64,000 nt of DNA from Bacillus sp. FJAT-45037 (GTDB taxonomy: Bacteria > Bacillota > Bacilli > Bacillales > Bacillaceae_D): contig NZ_KZ454938.1 in assembly GCF_002797325.1 (NCBI RefSeq), positions 2,306,267 through 2,370,266 of the forward strand. Direction: 5' to 3'. The notes under the pieces are model-generated. The model was not told the DNA's origin. It was given only the letters and a program-made list of their open reading frames with translations, and searched no databases. Below, in pieces: positions 45,905-55,162 of the stretch; position 1 is the stretch's first letter; each line of letters begins with the position of its first letter. The position numbers and the translations under genes are program-made.

Positions 45905-45944
45905 CAAAAAAAATAAACCTACCTAATTTCTTAGGCAAGTTTAT
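45905..45944 (-). terminator. Terminator of yteJ
   Basis: A 14-bp stem with G-U pairs (ATAAACTTGCCTAA with TTAGGTAGGTTTAT) and eight T on the minus strand, overlapping the yteJ stop. Confidence 0.9.
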
Positions 45945-46509
45945 CGTCTTCTCGGTCGTGTTCATGAATGACATATGAATTGGCAACCATATCGTGTAAT
46001 CCTTGTTTTTTCGATGTAAAGGCTACTGTAATATAGAGTACATATAAGAGTGCAAAGGACTGATGAAGGACTCTTCCTACGCCTTCACGAAAGATCGTCG
46101 CTCTCCAGCTCAGTAACGCGCCATCACGTGTTACCACTTTTAAACCAAACACCATTTTTCCAAGTGTTGCTCCATAATATTTCGTCATAAGCGCAAAATA
46201 GACAAAGAAAAATAGCGCTGAAACAAATAAATCAATCACACTATACATCGATCCGAGGGTATAACGAATATCTGTTAAATTCAAGATCGGTCCAAGTAAG
46301 AGCCAACGAATACATAAGAGAATCAGGCTATCTAAACTAAACGCCCAAAGTCTCATCCAAAACCCCGCATAGCGCACTGGTAAAGGTTGAACCTGTCTCG
46401 CTACTTGTTCCTGTTCTTTCACTCCTTGTCTTTCTTGCATCTCTTGTCGCTCTTGTAACAATCGACGGTTGCGAGGGCGAGACCCACGACTTATCATCAC
46501 TTGATCCAT
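45931..46509 (-). CDS. yteJ: RDD family membrane protein YteJ
   Basis: A 192-residue RDD-domain protein. The Arg-Asp-Asp analogue is in RYAGFWMRLWAFSLDSLILL (about 48-67). There are three transmembrane segments, and the GATLGKMVFGLKVV motif lies near 115-128. The basic, Gln/Arg-rich N-terminus is cytosolic. In B. subtilis yteJ follows sppA in an operon that protects against bacteriocins. Here its start is 12 bases after the sppA stop, consistent with coupling. Confidence 0.9.
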   Translation of the reverse strand: MDQVMISRGSRPRNRRLLQERQEMQERQGVKEQEQVARQVQPLPVRYAGFWMRLWAFSLDSLILLCIRWLLLGPILNLTDIRYTLGSMYSVIDLFVSALFFFVYFALMTKYYGATLGKMVFGLKVVTRDGALLSWRATIFREGVGRVLHQSFALLYVLYITVAFTSKKQGLHDMVANSYVIHEHDREDDKLA

Positions 46510-46521
46510 CGAGATCCCTCC

Positions 46522-47520
46522 CTACTCTGTGTATAAATATTTTAACGTCGGAGCACGTCGCTCTGTTAATAATTGTTCTATCCCATGCCACTCATTATTT
46601 CTGACTAGTAGTTGTTGCATAGACATCGTAAACATATTAAAGATTCCTGTATCCGCCTCATATTTGACAGCTGAATAATTCCCACCAAGGTCTTCTCTCA
46701 TCATTGAAATCGTATCATCAAGGTTTCCTAACTCGTCAATTAGATCAACTTCCAATGCTTGTGTTCCACTATAAATACGTCCATCAGCTAGTTGACGAAC
46801 TTCACTGTCAGACATGTCTCGACCCTCTGAAATAATGCGGACAAATTCATCATACGACTCATCAATTAAAGACTGCAAAATTGCACGATCGCCCTCTGTC
46901 ATTTCACGCGTGGGTGACATAATGTCTTTATACTCACCACTTTTTATCGTATTGAATGTCACTCCGTAATTTTCTGCTAATCCAGTAACATTAATCGATT
47001 CCATAATGACACCGAGAGAACCTGTAATGGTTTGCGGACTCGCAACAATCTTATCAGCTGGTGCTGCTATGTAGTACCCACCTGAGGCAGCCATACTTCC
47101 CATTGATACATAGACCGGTTTATCGTATTCTTGTTGAGCTTCTAAAATTTTATCATAAATTTCTGCACTTTCGACGACTCCACCACCAGGAGTGTTTACA
47201 CGAAGGATAATTCCTGCTGTTGAAGCACTTTTGGCTGCGTGTTCAATTTGAGAAAGGAATTTCTGATGTCTGTATCCTTGTGCATCAAAAAGACTAACCG
47301 AATCGCCTGTATCTTGAATCACCCCGTTTAATTCTAAGACAACAATCGACTCTCCGAATTCATCCCCCTCATCAATGACACGTTCTGCCCATCCTTGTTC
47401 ACTTGAACCAAACATACTTTCCATATTTGCCCCTGCCTGAGAGGTCGCAACATTTACACCTACTGATGCAACGACGAGCATTAAAGCTGCGATTAAAGCT
47501 AACCAACGTTTTCGACTCAT
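46522..47520 (-). CDS. sppA: Signal peptide peptidase SppA
   Basis: A 332-residue membrane-anchored serine protease (S49 family) that cleaves remnant signal peptides and is linked to lantibiotic resistance in B. subtilis. It has one N-terminal membrane helix (about 6-28). The nucleophile Ser lies in SMGSMAASGGYYIAAPADKI, with the general-base Lys later in the core. The ATG at 47518-47520 is preferred, with AAGGAG 7 bases upstream. Transcribed divergently from the NAD kinase gene. Confidence 0.94.
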   Translation of the reverse strand: MSRKRWLALIAALMLVVASVGVNVATSQAGANMESMFGSSEQGWAERVIDEGDEFGESIVVLELNGVIQDTGDSVSLFDAQGYRHQKFLSQIEHAAKSASTAGIILRVNTPGGGVVESAEIYDKILEAQQEYDKPVYVSMGSMAASGGYYIAAPADKIVASPQTITGSLGVIMESINVTGLAENYGVTFNTIKSGEYKDIMSPTREMTEGDRAILQSLIDESYDEFVRIISEGRDMSDSEVRQLADGRIYSGTQALEVDLIDELGNLDDTISMMREDLGGNYSAVKYEADTGIFNMFTMSMQQLLVRNNEWHGIEQLLTERRAPTLKYLYTE

Positions 47521-47657
47521 TGTCCCACTCCTTAATAATGTTCCTTTGATTGTTTTGCTAGACAAAGGTTATGATAACATAGAACACTGTTAAAATTCAT
47601 ATCTAAAGGAATTGATTTCCTTAAATTCTCACTTAACAAAATGAAGGGATGATCAGT

Positions 47658-48455
47658 ATGCTACCGAGAAAAAATCTTTACTTCTTCTACAAACAAACAC
47701 CTGAAATGAATGATGTCGTCACCCCGTTAAAGGAACTTGCTGAAGAAAATGGTTTTCACCTAGTTGAATCCATTAATGAAGCAAATATTATCGTCAGTGT
47801 GGGAGGAGATAATGCGTTTTTACAGGCAACGAGAAAAACAGGTTTTCGCGATGATTGTTTATACATAGGGGTCAATACAGATCAACTAGGCTTCTACACT
47901 GATTTTACAGTAAATGATGCTGATCGTATGATTGAAGCGATGAAACATGAAGAGCTAGAAGTAAGACGTTACCCTATTCTTGAAGTAACCGTCAATAATG
48001 AAAAACCGATTTATTGCTTAAATGAATGTTCAATCCGCTCAAACATCATTAAAACATTTGTTATTGATGTTGTGATCGATGATTTCCATTTTGAAACATT
48101 CCGCGGAGACGGAATGATTGTCTCTACTCCGACTGGAAGTACAGCTTATAATAAATCTGTCAGAGGGTCGGTTATTGATCCAACATTACCTTCTATGCAA
48201 GTAAGTGAGCTTGCATCGATTAACAACAATCAATTCCGCACACTCGGAAGCTCGTTTGTGTTGGGTAAAGATCGTAGGTTACTCTTAGAGGTTATTCAAG
48301 ATGGGAATGATCACCCTATTATCGGCGCAGATAACGAAGCGCTCAGCCTTACCCACGCGAAACAAATTCAGATTAAATTAGCCGATCGACAAGTAAAGGT
48401 ACTAAAACTCAAAACAAACTCCTTCTGGCACCGTGTGCAGAGAAATTTCTTGTAA
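47658..48455 (+). CDS. nadK: NAD kinase (YtdI type) with altered GGDG motif
   Basis: Phosphorylates NAD to NADP. 265 residues, closely resembling the second Bacillus NAD kinase (YtdI, NadF-like). The hallmark GGDG reads VGGDNAFLQ (Gly49-Gly50-Asp51-Asn52), so the catalytic Asp is kept but the following Gly is Asn. The NE motif (CLNECSIRS), RGDGMIVSTPTGSTAYNKS and the IIGADNEALS end are present. The ATG at 47658 has AAGGG at 9 bases; an earlier ATG abuts the ribosome-binding site. Confidence 0.9.
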   Translation: MLPRKNLYFFYKQTPEMNDVVTPLKELAEENGFHLVESINEANIIVSVGGDNAFLQATRKTGFRDDCLYIGVNTDQLGFYTDFTVNDADRMIEAMKHEELEVRRYPILEVTVNNEKPIYCLNECSIRSNIIKTFVIDVVIDDFHFETFRGDGMIVSTPTGSTAYNKSVRGSVIDPTLPSMQVSELASINNNQFRTLGSSFVLGKDRRLLLEVIQDGNDHPIIGADNEALSLTHAKQIQIKLADRQVKVLKLKTNSFWHRVQRNFL

Positions 48456-48472
48456 CATCAGCCGTTGCTCGT

Positions 48473-48619
48473 AAAAAGAGGATAGAGAAAAGGATTTAAC
48501 CTAAAATCCGAACAAAGCATTAGTAGTGTAATGAAGCCACTCCTGAAATACACTCCGCTAAGTCTGTGCATTGTTCGGATTCTTGCTGATGAAAACACTT
48601 TCGGCCCATCCTGTTTTTT
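48473..48619. repeat. Dispersed palindromic repeat, short copy 2
   Basis: It shares CTCCTGAAATACACTCCGCT and an 11-bp inverted repeat (AATCCGAACAA with TTGTTCGGATT) with the copies at 10772 and 63804, and its reverse complement aligns along its length with the third. The ends are weakly inverted (AAAAAGAGGATAG; CATCCTGTTTTTT). It lacks the GCGGG-type central hairpin. It lies between convergent nadK and ytcJ. Confidence 0.7.
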
Positions 48620-48639
48620 ATACTCCTATTATTTAAAGC

Positions 48640-50238
48640 TTATTCAACGTTGTAATCATACATGATTGTATTATCAACAACAGTCTTGATTACTTTTGCA
48701 TCAAGGGCCCTGTCTGCTGGTTGTGTAAATAAGTCAATATCCAGAACCGTAAAATCAGCCACATACCCTGGAATAATAAACCCGCGCTCATCTTCCTTTT
48801 CGATCGCCTTTGCACTGCCTAATGTAAATAGTTGCACCGCTTCAAACATCGTTAATTTCTGATCTGGGAGATATCCAGCATGTTGTTCTCCAGGTCTTTT
48901 CCGTGTGACTGCCGCATGAATACCAAGTAACGGATCAACCGGTTCAATCGGGGCATCAGATCCCCCCGCACACCGCAGTCCAGAATCAAGTAACGTCTTC
49001 CAAGCGAAGGAATACGACATCCGTTCTTCTCCTAATCGTTCCATCACCCAAGGGAAGTCCGCCGCGACAAATCGAGGTTGGATATCCAATACAACAGGTA
49101 GTCTCTTTAATCGCTCTAGCAGCTCCGCACTAACGACTTGAACATGTATCAATCGATCTACTCCTGTTTGACAAGGATGTATCTCAATCGCCTCTAACGC
49201 CATGCTAAGAGCTTCATCGCCAATCGTATGAATCGCTACAGGCATATTATTTGCTCTCGCTTTTTTAACAAGGCGATTCAGTTCTTCTTGTTTGTGCATC
49301 GCTACTCCATTTGTACGTGGATCATCTGTGTAGGGATGTTGCAAAAGTGCCGTTCGACCACCTAACGCTCCATCTGCAAAAATTTTCATGGCCCCTAACT
49401 CTATAAAGGAATTAACGGCTCCTCTCGCATACCCTGTTTCTTTCATTTCTTCCATTGCTTCATGATGGACAAGAAGATGAGTTCGGAATTTCGTGTCTTT
49501 ACCATCAATCACCGATTGAAAAGCATCTAGTGTCTTTTTAAATCCTCCGTAATAATGAAGGTCTTCGCTATGACCTCCGACCAATCCGAGTCGAAGCATG
49601 TCTTTTGTTGCTGTTTGTAACGCTCGTTTCAAATAATCATCTGAAACTGTAGGGATTACTTTTTTCACTAACTCTGTGGCTGCATCGAGTAAATACCCGG
49701 TTGGTTCTCCGTTGGCATCTCGGACGATCACTCCACCTTCAGGATCTTGCGTATCCTTGTTGATCTCCGCAAGCTCCAAGGCCTTCGTATTAACTAAAGC
49801 AGCATGTCTGCAAATGCGTGTTAAAAACATAGGATGATGCTGCGAAATTTCATCTAGTTCCAGTCGATGAAAGATCTTACGGTCGATAAAATTGTTTTCA
49901 TTCCAGCCCTCAGCAAATACCCATTCACCTATGGGGGTTCCCTTCACTTTATCTTCTAATTGTTGATACATCTCTGTTGCTGAGAACGTATTTGATACAT
50001 CTAACCGAATCAGACGCTCTCCATGACCAACCATATGTAAGTGACTATCAACAAACCCTGGGTACACATATTGCCCCTCAAGATCCACTTCCTCTTCGAT
50101 TGTCTCACCATACTGTGCGATTAACTCTTCTTTTGAACCGGTTGCGACAATCACACCACTTTCTACATAGAGAGCTTCAACGTGTTCTTGTTCTTCTTTC
50201 ATCGTAAAAAAAGTACCGTTCCACCAAAGCGTATTCAC
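48640..50238 (-). CDS. ytcJ: YtcJ family amidohydrolase
   Basis: A 532-residue metal-dependent amidohydrolase (amidohydrolase_3 type). Metal ligands are visible in PGFVDSHLHMVGHG (HxH, about 58-71), the carboxylated-Lys region, AIHTIGDEAL and GGSDAPIEPVDPLLGIHAAVTR near the C-terminus. The substrate is unknown. The GTG at 50236-50238 has GGGAGG upstream and matches the usual family start. Upstream in-frame starts would prefix a non-conserved, Cys-rich stretch. Confidence 0.88.
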   Translation of the reverse strand: MNTLWWNGTFFTMKEEQEHVEALYVESGVIVATGSKEELIAQYGETIEEEVDLEGQYVYPGFVDSHLHMVGHGERLIRLDVSNTFSATEMYQQLEDKVKGTPIGEWVFAEGWNENNFIDRKIFHRLELDEISQHHPMFLTRICRHAALVNTKALELAEINKDTQDPEGGVIVRDANGEPTGYLLDAATELVKKVIPTVSDDYLKRALQTATKDMLRLGLVGGHSEDLHYYGGFKKTLDAFQSVIDGKDTKFRTHLLVHHEAMEEMKETGYARGAVNSFIELGAMKIFADGALGGRTALLQHPYTDDPRTNGVAMHKQEELNRLVKKARANNMPVAIHTIGDEALSMALEAIEIHPCQTGVDRLIHVQVVSAELLERLKRLPVVLDIQPRFVAADFPWVMERLGEERMSYSFAWKTLLDSGLRCAGGSDAPIEPVDPLLGIHAAVTRKRPGEQHAGYLPDQKLTMFEAVQLFTLGSAKAIEKEDERGFIIPGYVADFTVLDIDLFTQPADRALDAKVIKTVVDNTIMYDYNVE

Positions 50239-50337
50239 TTCGCATTCCTCCCATCCATTCGTTTCAATTCTTCTTTTTTCATTGATACTATCCTGACAGA
50301 AAACGTGTAAAGTTGCAATCTGTAGGCATTTACATAA

Positions 50338-50369
50338 GAAAAAGCACAACTATCGTAGCTGTGCTTTTC
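50338..50369 (-). terminator. Terminator of ytcI
   Basis: A 12-bp stem with one imperfect pair (AAAGCACAACTA with TAGCTGTGCTTT) and a TTTTTC tail on the minus strand. Confidence 0.85.
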
Positions 50370-50411
50370 TTCCATTCTGTTCGAGCGCTCGCTCAATTCC
50401 AAGACAACATT

Positions 50412-52004
50412 TTATGCGTTCGCATGCTTTTGTTTTTCTTGTTGGCGAAGCTCGATCCGTCTAATTTTACCTGATGTTGTTTTAGGTAATTCATTCACGA
50501 ATTCAATTTTTCTAGGGTATTTATAAGGTGCCGTCATCACTTTCACGTGCTCTTGAAGCTCTTCAATCATTTGATCTTTCTTAGCGTCATCAGGGTTACG
50601 TAGCACAATAAATGCTTTGACGATATTTCCACGAATTTCATCTGGACTTGCAACGACTGCGCATTCTCTAACAGCACTGTGCTTTGTTAAAGCATCTTCT
50701 ACTTCAAAAGGTCCAATCGTGTAACCAGAGCTAATGATGATGTCATCACTACGTCCTTCAAACCAGAAGTAACCATCTTCATCTAATTTTGCTTGGTCAC
50801 CCGTGATATAGTAGTCACCTCTATATGCCATAGCCGTTCGTTCCGGATCTTTATAATATTCTCGGAACAACGCAGGTGCACTCTTGTGAACAGCAATATC
50901 CCCTACTTCACCAGCCTGAACTGGCGCTCCATTTTCATCAACGATGGTCACTTCATTACCTGGAGTTGGTTTTCCCATAGAACCAGGCTTGATTTCCATT
51001 CCTTGAAGAGTACCAATTAACAATGTATTTTCTGTTTGGCCGTAGCCATCGCGTACATTAACGTCGAAAGCACGCTTAAATGTTTCAATCACTTGACGGT
51101 TTAATGGCTCCCCAGCAGATACTGTGCTTCGTAATTCAGGTAGTTTGTACTTTTCAATCGTTTCAACCTTTGCCATCAAACGATACTCTGTCGGTGTACA
51201 GCAAAGAACATTGATCTTCTCGTCTTCTAAGCGCTGTAAGTAGCCCTCTGGCTCAAATCGACCGTGATACACATATGCAGTTGCCCCTACTCCAATCGTT
51301 GAAAGGAACGGGCTCCAAATCCATTTCTGCCATCCTGGCGCTGCCGTTGCCCATACTTTATCGCCTGCTTGTACATCAAGCCACATTTTTGATGCTACTT
51401 GAAGATGTGCATATGCCCAACCGTGAGTATGTACAACAGCCTTAGGATTTCCTGTTGTTCCTGATGTGTACGGGAGAAAAGCAAGCTCGTCCCTTTTCGT
51501 TTCTGCGCCTTCATAGTAATCGCTTTCATTTTTTGCTTCAGCAACAAGATCCACCCATCCGTCCATCGCTTCACCGATAATTAATTTTGTTTCAAGAGTC
51601 GGTGTCGAGTTTTCTAATGATTGAATTTCGTCTGTAAAACCAGTAAATGCAATAACTGCTTTAGCCTCTGCATGATTAATGCGATACGCTAAATCCTTTG
51701 CACGTAACATTTCTGAACACGGGATAATAACTAGACCTGCTTTTAAACAAGCTAAGTATGAGTAATAGGCTTCAGGAACTCTCGGTAAGATAAGTAATAC
51801 CTTGTCTCCTTGTGTTAGTCCTTGGCTTCTCATAGCATTCGCAAATTGGTTTGTTTGTGCTACTAATTCTGGATACGTAATGATGCGGCGGTTATTCTTA
51901 TCATCTGACCAATCGATGGCCACCCGGTCTTCATCTTTTGCGAAGCGTTCTACTTCATGAGCTAAATTGTAAACCTCAGGTGCAATAAGTTGTTCTCGTT
52001 CCAT
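50412..52004 (-). CDS. ytcI: Acyl-CoA synthetase (acetyl-CoA synthetase-like YtcI)
   Basis: An adenylate-forming acyl-CoA ligase of 530 residues. Core motifs: LPYTSGTTGNPKAVVHTH (P-loop, about 168-185), DGYGQTENTLL, YITGDQAKLDEDGYFWFEGRSDD and the catalytic C-terminal Lys in LPKTTSGKIRR. The SGYTIGPFEVE segment resembles medium-chain acyl ligases more than true acetyl-CoA synthetases. The substrate is uncertain. GGAGGAGG lies 7 bases before the ATG at 52002-52004. Confidence 0.9.
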   Translation of the reverse strand: MEREQLIAPEVYNLAHEVERFAKDEDRVAIDWSDDKNNRRIITYPELVAQTNQFANAMRSQGLTQGDKVLLILPRVPEAYYSYLACLKAGLVIIPCSEMLRAKDLAYRINHAEAKAVIAFTGFTDEIQSLENSTPTLETKLIIGEAMDGWVDLVAEAKNESDYYEGAETKRDELAFLPYTSGTTGNPKAVVHTHGWAYAHLQVASKMWLDVQAGDKVWATAAPGWQKWIWSPFLSTIGVGATAYVYHGRFEPEGYLQRLEDEKINVLCCTPTEYRLMAKVETIEKYKLPELRSTVSAGEPLNRQVIETFKRAFDVNVRDGYGQTENTLLIGTLQGMEIKPGSMGKPTPGNEVTIVDENGAPVQAGEVGDIAVHKSAPALFREYYKDPERTAMAYRGDYYITGDQAKLDEDGYFWFEGRSDDIIISSGYTIGPFEVEDALTKHSAVRECAVVASPDEIRGNIVKAFIVLRNPDDAKKDQMIEELQEHVKVMTAPYKYPRKIEFVNELPKTTSGKIRRIELRQQEKQKHANA

Positions 52005-52125
52005 AATCATCCTCCTCCATAATTTAACCGTACTTCGCTTGCTAGCAGAACTTAAACTTCTGCCCTCCACATCATTATACAGAATAAAATGATTTTTTTG
52101 AATATTATTTTAGAAAGTTCACAAA

Positions 52126-52159
52126 ATAAAAAAAGAGGACGGATAATCCGTCCTCTTTT
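52126..52159 (-). terminator. Terminator of sspA
   Basis: A 12-bp stem (AAAAGAGGACGG with CCGTCCTCTTTT) around a 5-base loop, with T-runs on the minus strand. Confidence 0.92.
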
Positions 52160-52175
52160 CAGCCATATTATTTAA

Positions 52176-52379
52176 TTATTGTTGGTGTCCTTGGAATTGT
52201 TGTTCAGCCATTTGAACAAGACGTTTTGTGATTTCACCACCTACAGATCCGTTTGCACGAGCTGTAGCATCAGGTCCTAATTGTACACCAAACTCAGAAG
52301 CGATTTCATATTTCATTTGGTCAAGTGCTTGTTGTACTCCAGGTACGACAAGTTGGTTTGAGCTGTTGTTGTTAGCCAT
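52176..52379 (-). CDS. sspA: Alpha/beta-type small acid-soluble spore protein
   Basis: A 67-residue SASP that coats and protects forespore DNA. The germination-protease cleavage site lies in [13 protein letters not shown] (about residues 24-36), and the second conserved block is [18 protein letters not shown] (about 46-63). The N-terminus is Asn/Ser-rich. AAGGAGG lies 8 bases before the ATG. A near-consensus forespore (sigma-G) promoter lies upstream. Confidence 0.97.
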   Translation of the reverse strand: MANNNSSNQLVVPGVQQALDQMKYEIASEFGVQLGPDATARANGSVGGEITKRLVQMAEQQFQGHQQ

Positions 52380-52403
52380 GTGTCTCACCTCCTTCTGTAC
52401 TAA

Positions 52404-52434
52404 TAGAATGAGTCACATGTCTACTTTACATGCA
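52404..52434 (-). promoter_or_regulatory. Sigma-G promoter of sspA
   Basis: Minus strand TGCATG, 18 bp, CATTCTA. The -10 fits CATnHTA exactly and the spacing is typical for sigma-G. Confidence 0.75.
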
Positions 52435-52497
52435 TCAATTTATATGGTAATTAATGAGAAGGTTTACAATTAGGACACTGCACGCAACTTATCGATG

Positions 52498-53706
52498 TTA
52501 AAACAGATCATCAATGTCTTTTGAAGCTTTTTCAACGCTAGTAATTTGGATCGATTCTGTGCGGTTGACTGCATCATTGACATAATGCTCCACATCTAAA
52601 TATTTCTCGAACTTATTAGCATGCTCACGTTTAGGACGTGTTTTTGAGTCTGTTGGTAAGAAGATTGTGCAGCAGTCCTCAAATGGTAAGATCGAAGTTT
52701 CATACGTATCAATCTTTTTTGCGATCTCAATCACTTCAAGCTTGTCCATCGTAACTAGCGGTCTAATGATTGGCAAGTTGGTCACTTCATTGATTGTGTT
52801 CATGCTGTGAAGAGTTTGACTTGCTACTTGGCCTAAACTTTCCCCAGAAGCAATTGCTAAGATTCCACGTTCATTAGCAATTCGTTCACTAATTCGTAGC
52901 ATCATTCTTCTCATTAGAGTCATTTGGAAATTGCTTGGTGCTTCCTTGTGTAAATGCTGTTGTAATTCTGTAAACGGCACGAGATGTAAACGAATGCTCG
53001 ATCCGAATTTCGTTAACGATTTAGCTAAGTCCATTACTTTTTGCTTCGCTCTTTCATTCGTATAGGGCGGGCTGTGAAAATGAATCGCTTCGATTTTTGC
53101 TCCACGCTTCATCGTTAAGTATCCTGCAACAGGGCTATCAATTCCGCCTGATAGCATTAACAACACTTTCCCACCCGTTCCAACTGGTAGTCCACCGGCA
53201 CCTGGGTATTGACCGAACGTCAAATACGTCGCAGTCTCTCGAACTTCGACACGAATATTTAGGTCTGGATGATGAACATCCACCGTTACCTCTTCTGACT
53301 GGCTTAACACATAACCACCAATCATTTGGTTGAGTTGTTGAGAATCAAGAGGGAATTGTTTGTATGCGCGGCGAGAAGTAATTTTAAACGTTTTGATTCC
53401 CGCTATTTGCTGTTCTTGTAATATACCCAATGCCGCTTGTTTCATCTCATCTACATCATTTTCAACTTTTAATGCGAGGCTAAATGAATGAATTCCAAAA
53501 ATGTTTTTCAACTTCTCCATAATCGGTTCATGCTCTTCATCATTCAATTCAATGATGATTCGTCCGTACGTGCGCTTAAATGTAAGTCCTGAAAACGGCT
53601 TTAATGTGTATTTCATATTTTGAAGAAGTTGTTTTTCAAAAAAAGAGCGATTTTTCCCTTTTAATGCAAGCTCTCCAAATCGTATAAGAATATGGTTATA
53701 TTTCAT
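52498..53706 (-). CDS. thiI: tRNA 4-thiouridine synthetase ThiI
   Basis: A 402-residue sulfurtransferase-dependent synthase for s4U8 in tRNA and for the thiazole of thiamine. Order: N-terminal ferredoxin-like region, THUMP domain (about 60-165), PP-loop adenylation domain with [16 protein letters not shown] (about 180-195), and CCTIFLP near 340. There is no C-terminal rhodanese domain, as usual in Bacillus. It starts 1 base after the cysteine desulfurase stop, so sulfur donor and acceptor are co-translated. Confidence 0.95.
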   Translation of the reverse strand: MKYNHILIRFGELALKGKNRSFFEKQLLQNMKYTLKPFSGLTFKRTYGRIIIELNDEEHEPIMEKLKNIFGIHSFSLALKVENDVDEMKQAALGILQEQQIAGIKTFKITSRRAYKQFPLDSQQLNQMIGGYVLSQSEEVTVDVHHPDLNIRVEVRETATYLTFGQYPGAGGLPVGTGGKVLLMLSGGIDSPVAGYLTMKRGAKIEAIHFHSPPYTNERAKQKVMDLAKSLTKFGSSIRLHLVPFTELQQHLHKEAPSNFQMTLMRRMMLRISERIANERGILAIASGESLGQVASQTLHSMNTINEVTNLPIIRPLVTMDKLEVIEIAKKIDTYETSILPFEDCCTIFLPTDSKTRPKREHANKFEKYLDVEHYVNDAVNRTESIQITSVEKASKDIDDLF

Positions 53707-53707
53707 T

Positions 53708-54850
53708 TTAATTCCTAACCCCCACTAGTGTTGGTAATAATTTCTTTAGTTCATATAAGAATGTCTCAATGTCTTTCTCTGTTGTTTCATAAGAAAGACT
53801 GACTCGTATAGCTTGGCTCGCCTTATTCGAATCTAACCCCATTGCTAAAAGAACCCGACTAGGCTCAGCAAGCTTTGAAGAACAAGCTGATTTCGTTGAA
53901 ACAAAAATCTTTTTCGAAGACAATGATTGAATTAACACTTCTGGCTTCATCGAATCAACGGAAAAATTAATAATATGATGGGCAACATTCTCATGAGGAC
54001 TGTTTAAAGAAATCCCATCAATCGTTGGCAAACGATGAATTAGCTTAGAGTGTAGCTTCACCAATTGTTTTCTTCCTTCTTTAGCTCTTTCTAACTCCAT
54101 GCGAAGTGCTTTAGCCATCGACACAGCACCTGCAACATGCTCTGTTCCAGAACGCATTTGCATTTCCTGAACGCCACCATGAATTTGTGGCTTTAGTCTA
54201 ACACCTTCTCTAACATATAAAAATCCGCTGCCACGTACACCGTGAAATTTATGAGCAGAAGCCGTCAGAAGATCGACCTTAGCACTTTTTATATTTAATG
54301 GTACTTTTGTTAACCCCTGGACATCATCAACGTGAAATCGAACTTGTGGATACTTCGTTAATAGTTGACCAATCTTCTCAATCGGTTGAATTACACCTGT
54401 TTCGTTATTAACGTGGATGACGGACACTAAGATCGTTTCTTTTCGAATCGCTTGTTCTAACGCTTCAATTGAAACTCTTCCTTCATGGTCGACAGGTAAA
54501 TAGGTAACATCAAATCCGTCACTTTCGAGTTCTTTGTACGTTTCGTAGGAGGAAGCATGCTCAATCTCTGTTGTGATAAGATGTCTGCCTTTCGAACGTT
54601 TATGATACGCTGTTCCTTTAATTGCTAAATTATTTCCTTCAGTTCCACCAGAAGTGAACAGAATCTCCCTTGCTGAGACTACTAAAAGAGAAGCAATGGC
54701 TGCTCTTGCTTTTGACAGCAATCCTTCTGCTTCCATCCCGAGTGTGTGTAAGGAGGATGGATTCCCGAAATAATCGAACGATACTTTTGTATATGTTTCC
54801 AACACTTCTTGATGAGGACGTGTGGTTGAACTATTATCTAAATATATCAT
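53708..54850 (-). CDS. nifZ: Cysteine desulfurase dedicated to ThiI (NifS-like, NifZ)
   Basis: A PLP enzyme that takes sulfur from cysteine. 380 residues. The PLP lysine is in [14 protein letters not shown] (about 195-208) and the catalytic loop cysteine in [10 protein letters not shown] (about 322). The N-terminal [11 protein letters not shown] is typical. In B. subtilis the adjacent NifZ feeds ThiI, and the tight spacing here supports the same pairing. The ATG is preceded by AAAGGAG. Confidence 0.93.
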   Translation of the reverse strand: MIYLDNSSTTRPHQEVLETYTKVSFDYFGNPSSLHTLGMEAEGLLSKARAAIASLLVVSAREILFTSGGTEGNNLAIKGTAYHKRSKGRHLITTEIEHASSYETYKELESDGFDVTYLPVDHEGRVSIEALEQAIRKETILVSVIHVNNETGVIQPIEKIGQLLTKYPQVRFHVDDVQGLTKVPLNIKSAKVDLLTASAHKFHGVRGSGFLYVREGVRLKPQIHGGVQEMQMRSGTEHVAGAVSMAKALRMELERAKEGRKQLVKLHSKLIHRLPTIDGISLNSPHENVAHHIINFSVDSMKPEVLIQSLSSKKIFVSTKSACSSKLAEPSRVLLAMGLDSNKASQAIRVSLSYETTEKDIETFLYELKKLLPTLVGVRN

Positions 54851-55162
54851 AATGCACGACTCCTTTGGTAATGATGCTCATTCCGTTTACTCGTGTATGC
54901 ATCAATATATCTTAGCACAAAATGTCTAAATGACAAGATGAGAAAAATAAAGAAACAGGCAACTTGATTAATAAATTGATTATTCGTTCTTTTTATAAAC
55001 TATTAAACAATTCATAAGATTTATGATACGATAACCGACGGATAGAACACTTGTCTAAATTCGTCGATTGAGTTTTTTTATTATTCAAAACAAATGACGA
55101 ATTAAGCTGCGCTTTAGACTATACGCCTAGTAAAGGTTCATTAACTATTTGGAGGAATAAAG
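54851..55162. other. Divergent intergenic region upstream of braB
   Basis: 312 bp without a gene. It has an 8-bp inverted repeat (AATTCGTC at 55058-55065, GACGAATT at 55096-55103) separated by 30 AT-rich bases, and a TATGAT (55022-55027) that may be a -10. No T-box consensus (AGGGTGGNACCGCG) is present. Confidence 0.4.

Noticed and set aside
54851-55162. T-box riboswitch before braB
   Set aside because: No AGGGTGGNACCGCG T-box and no antiterminator/terminator pair.
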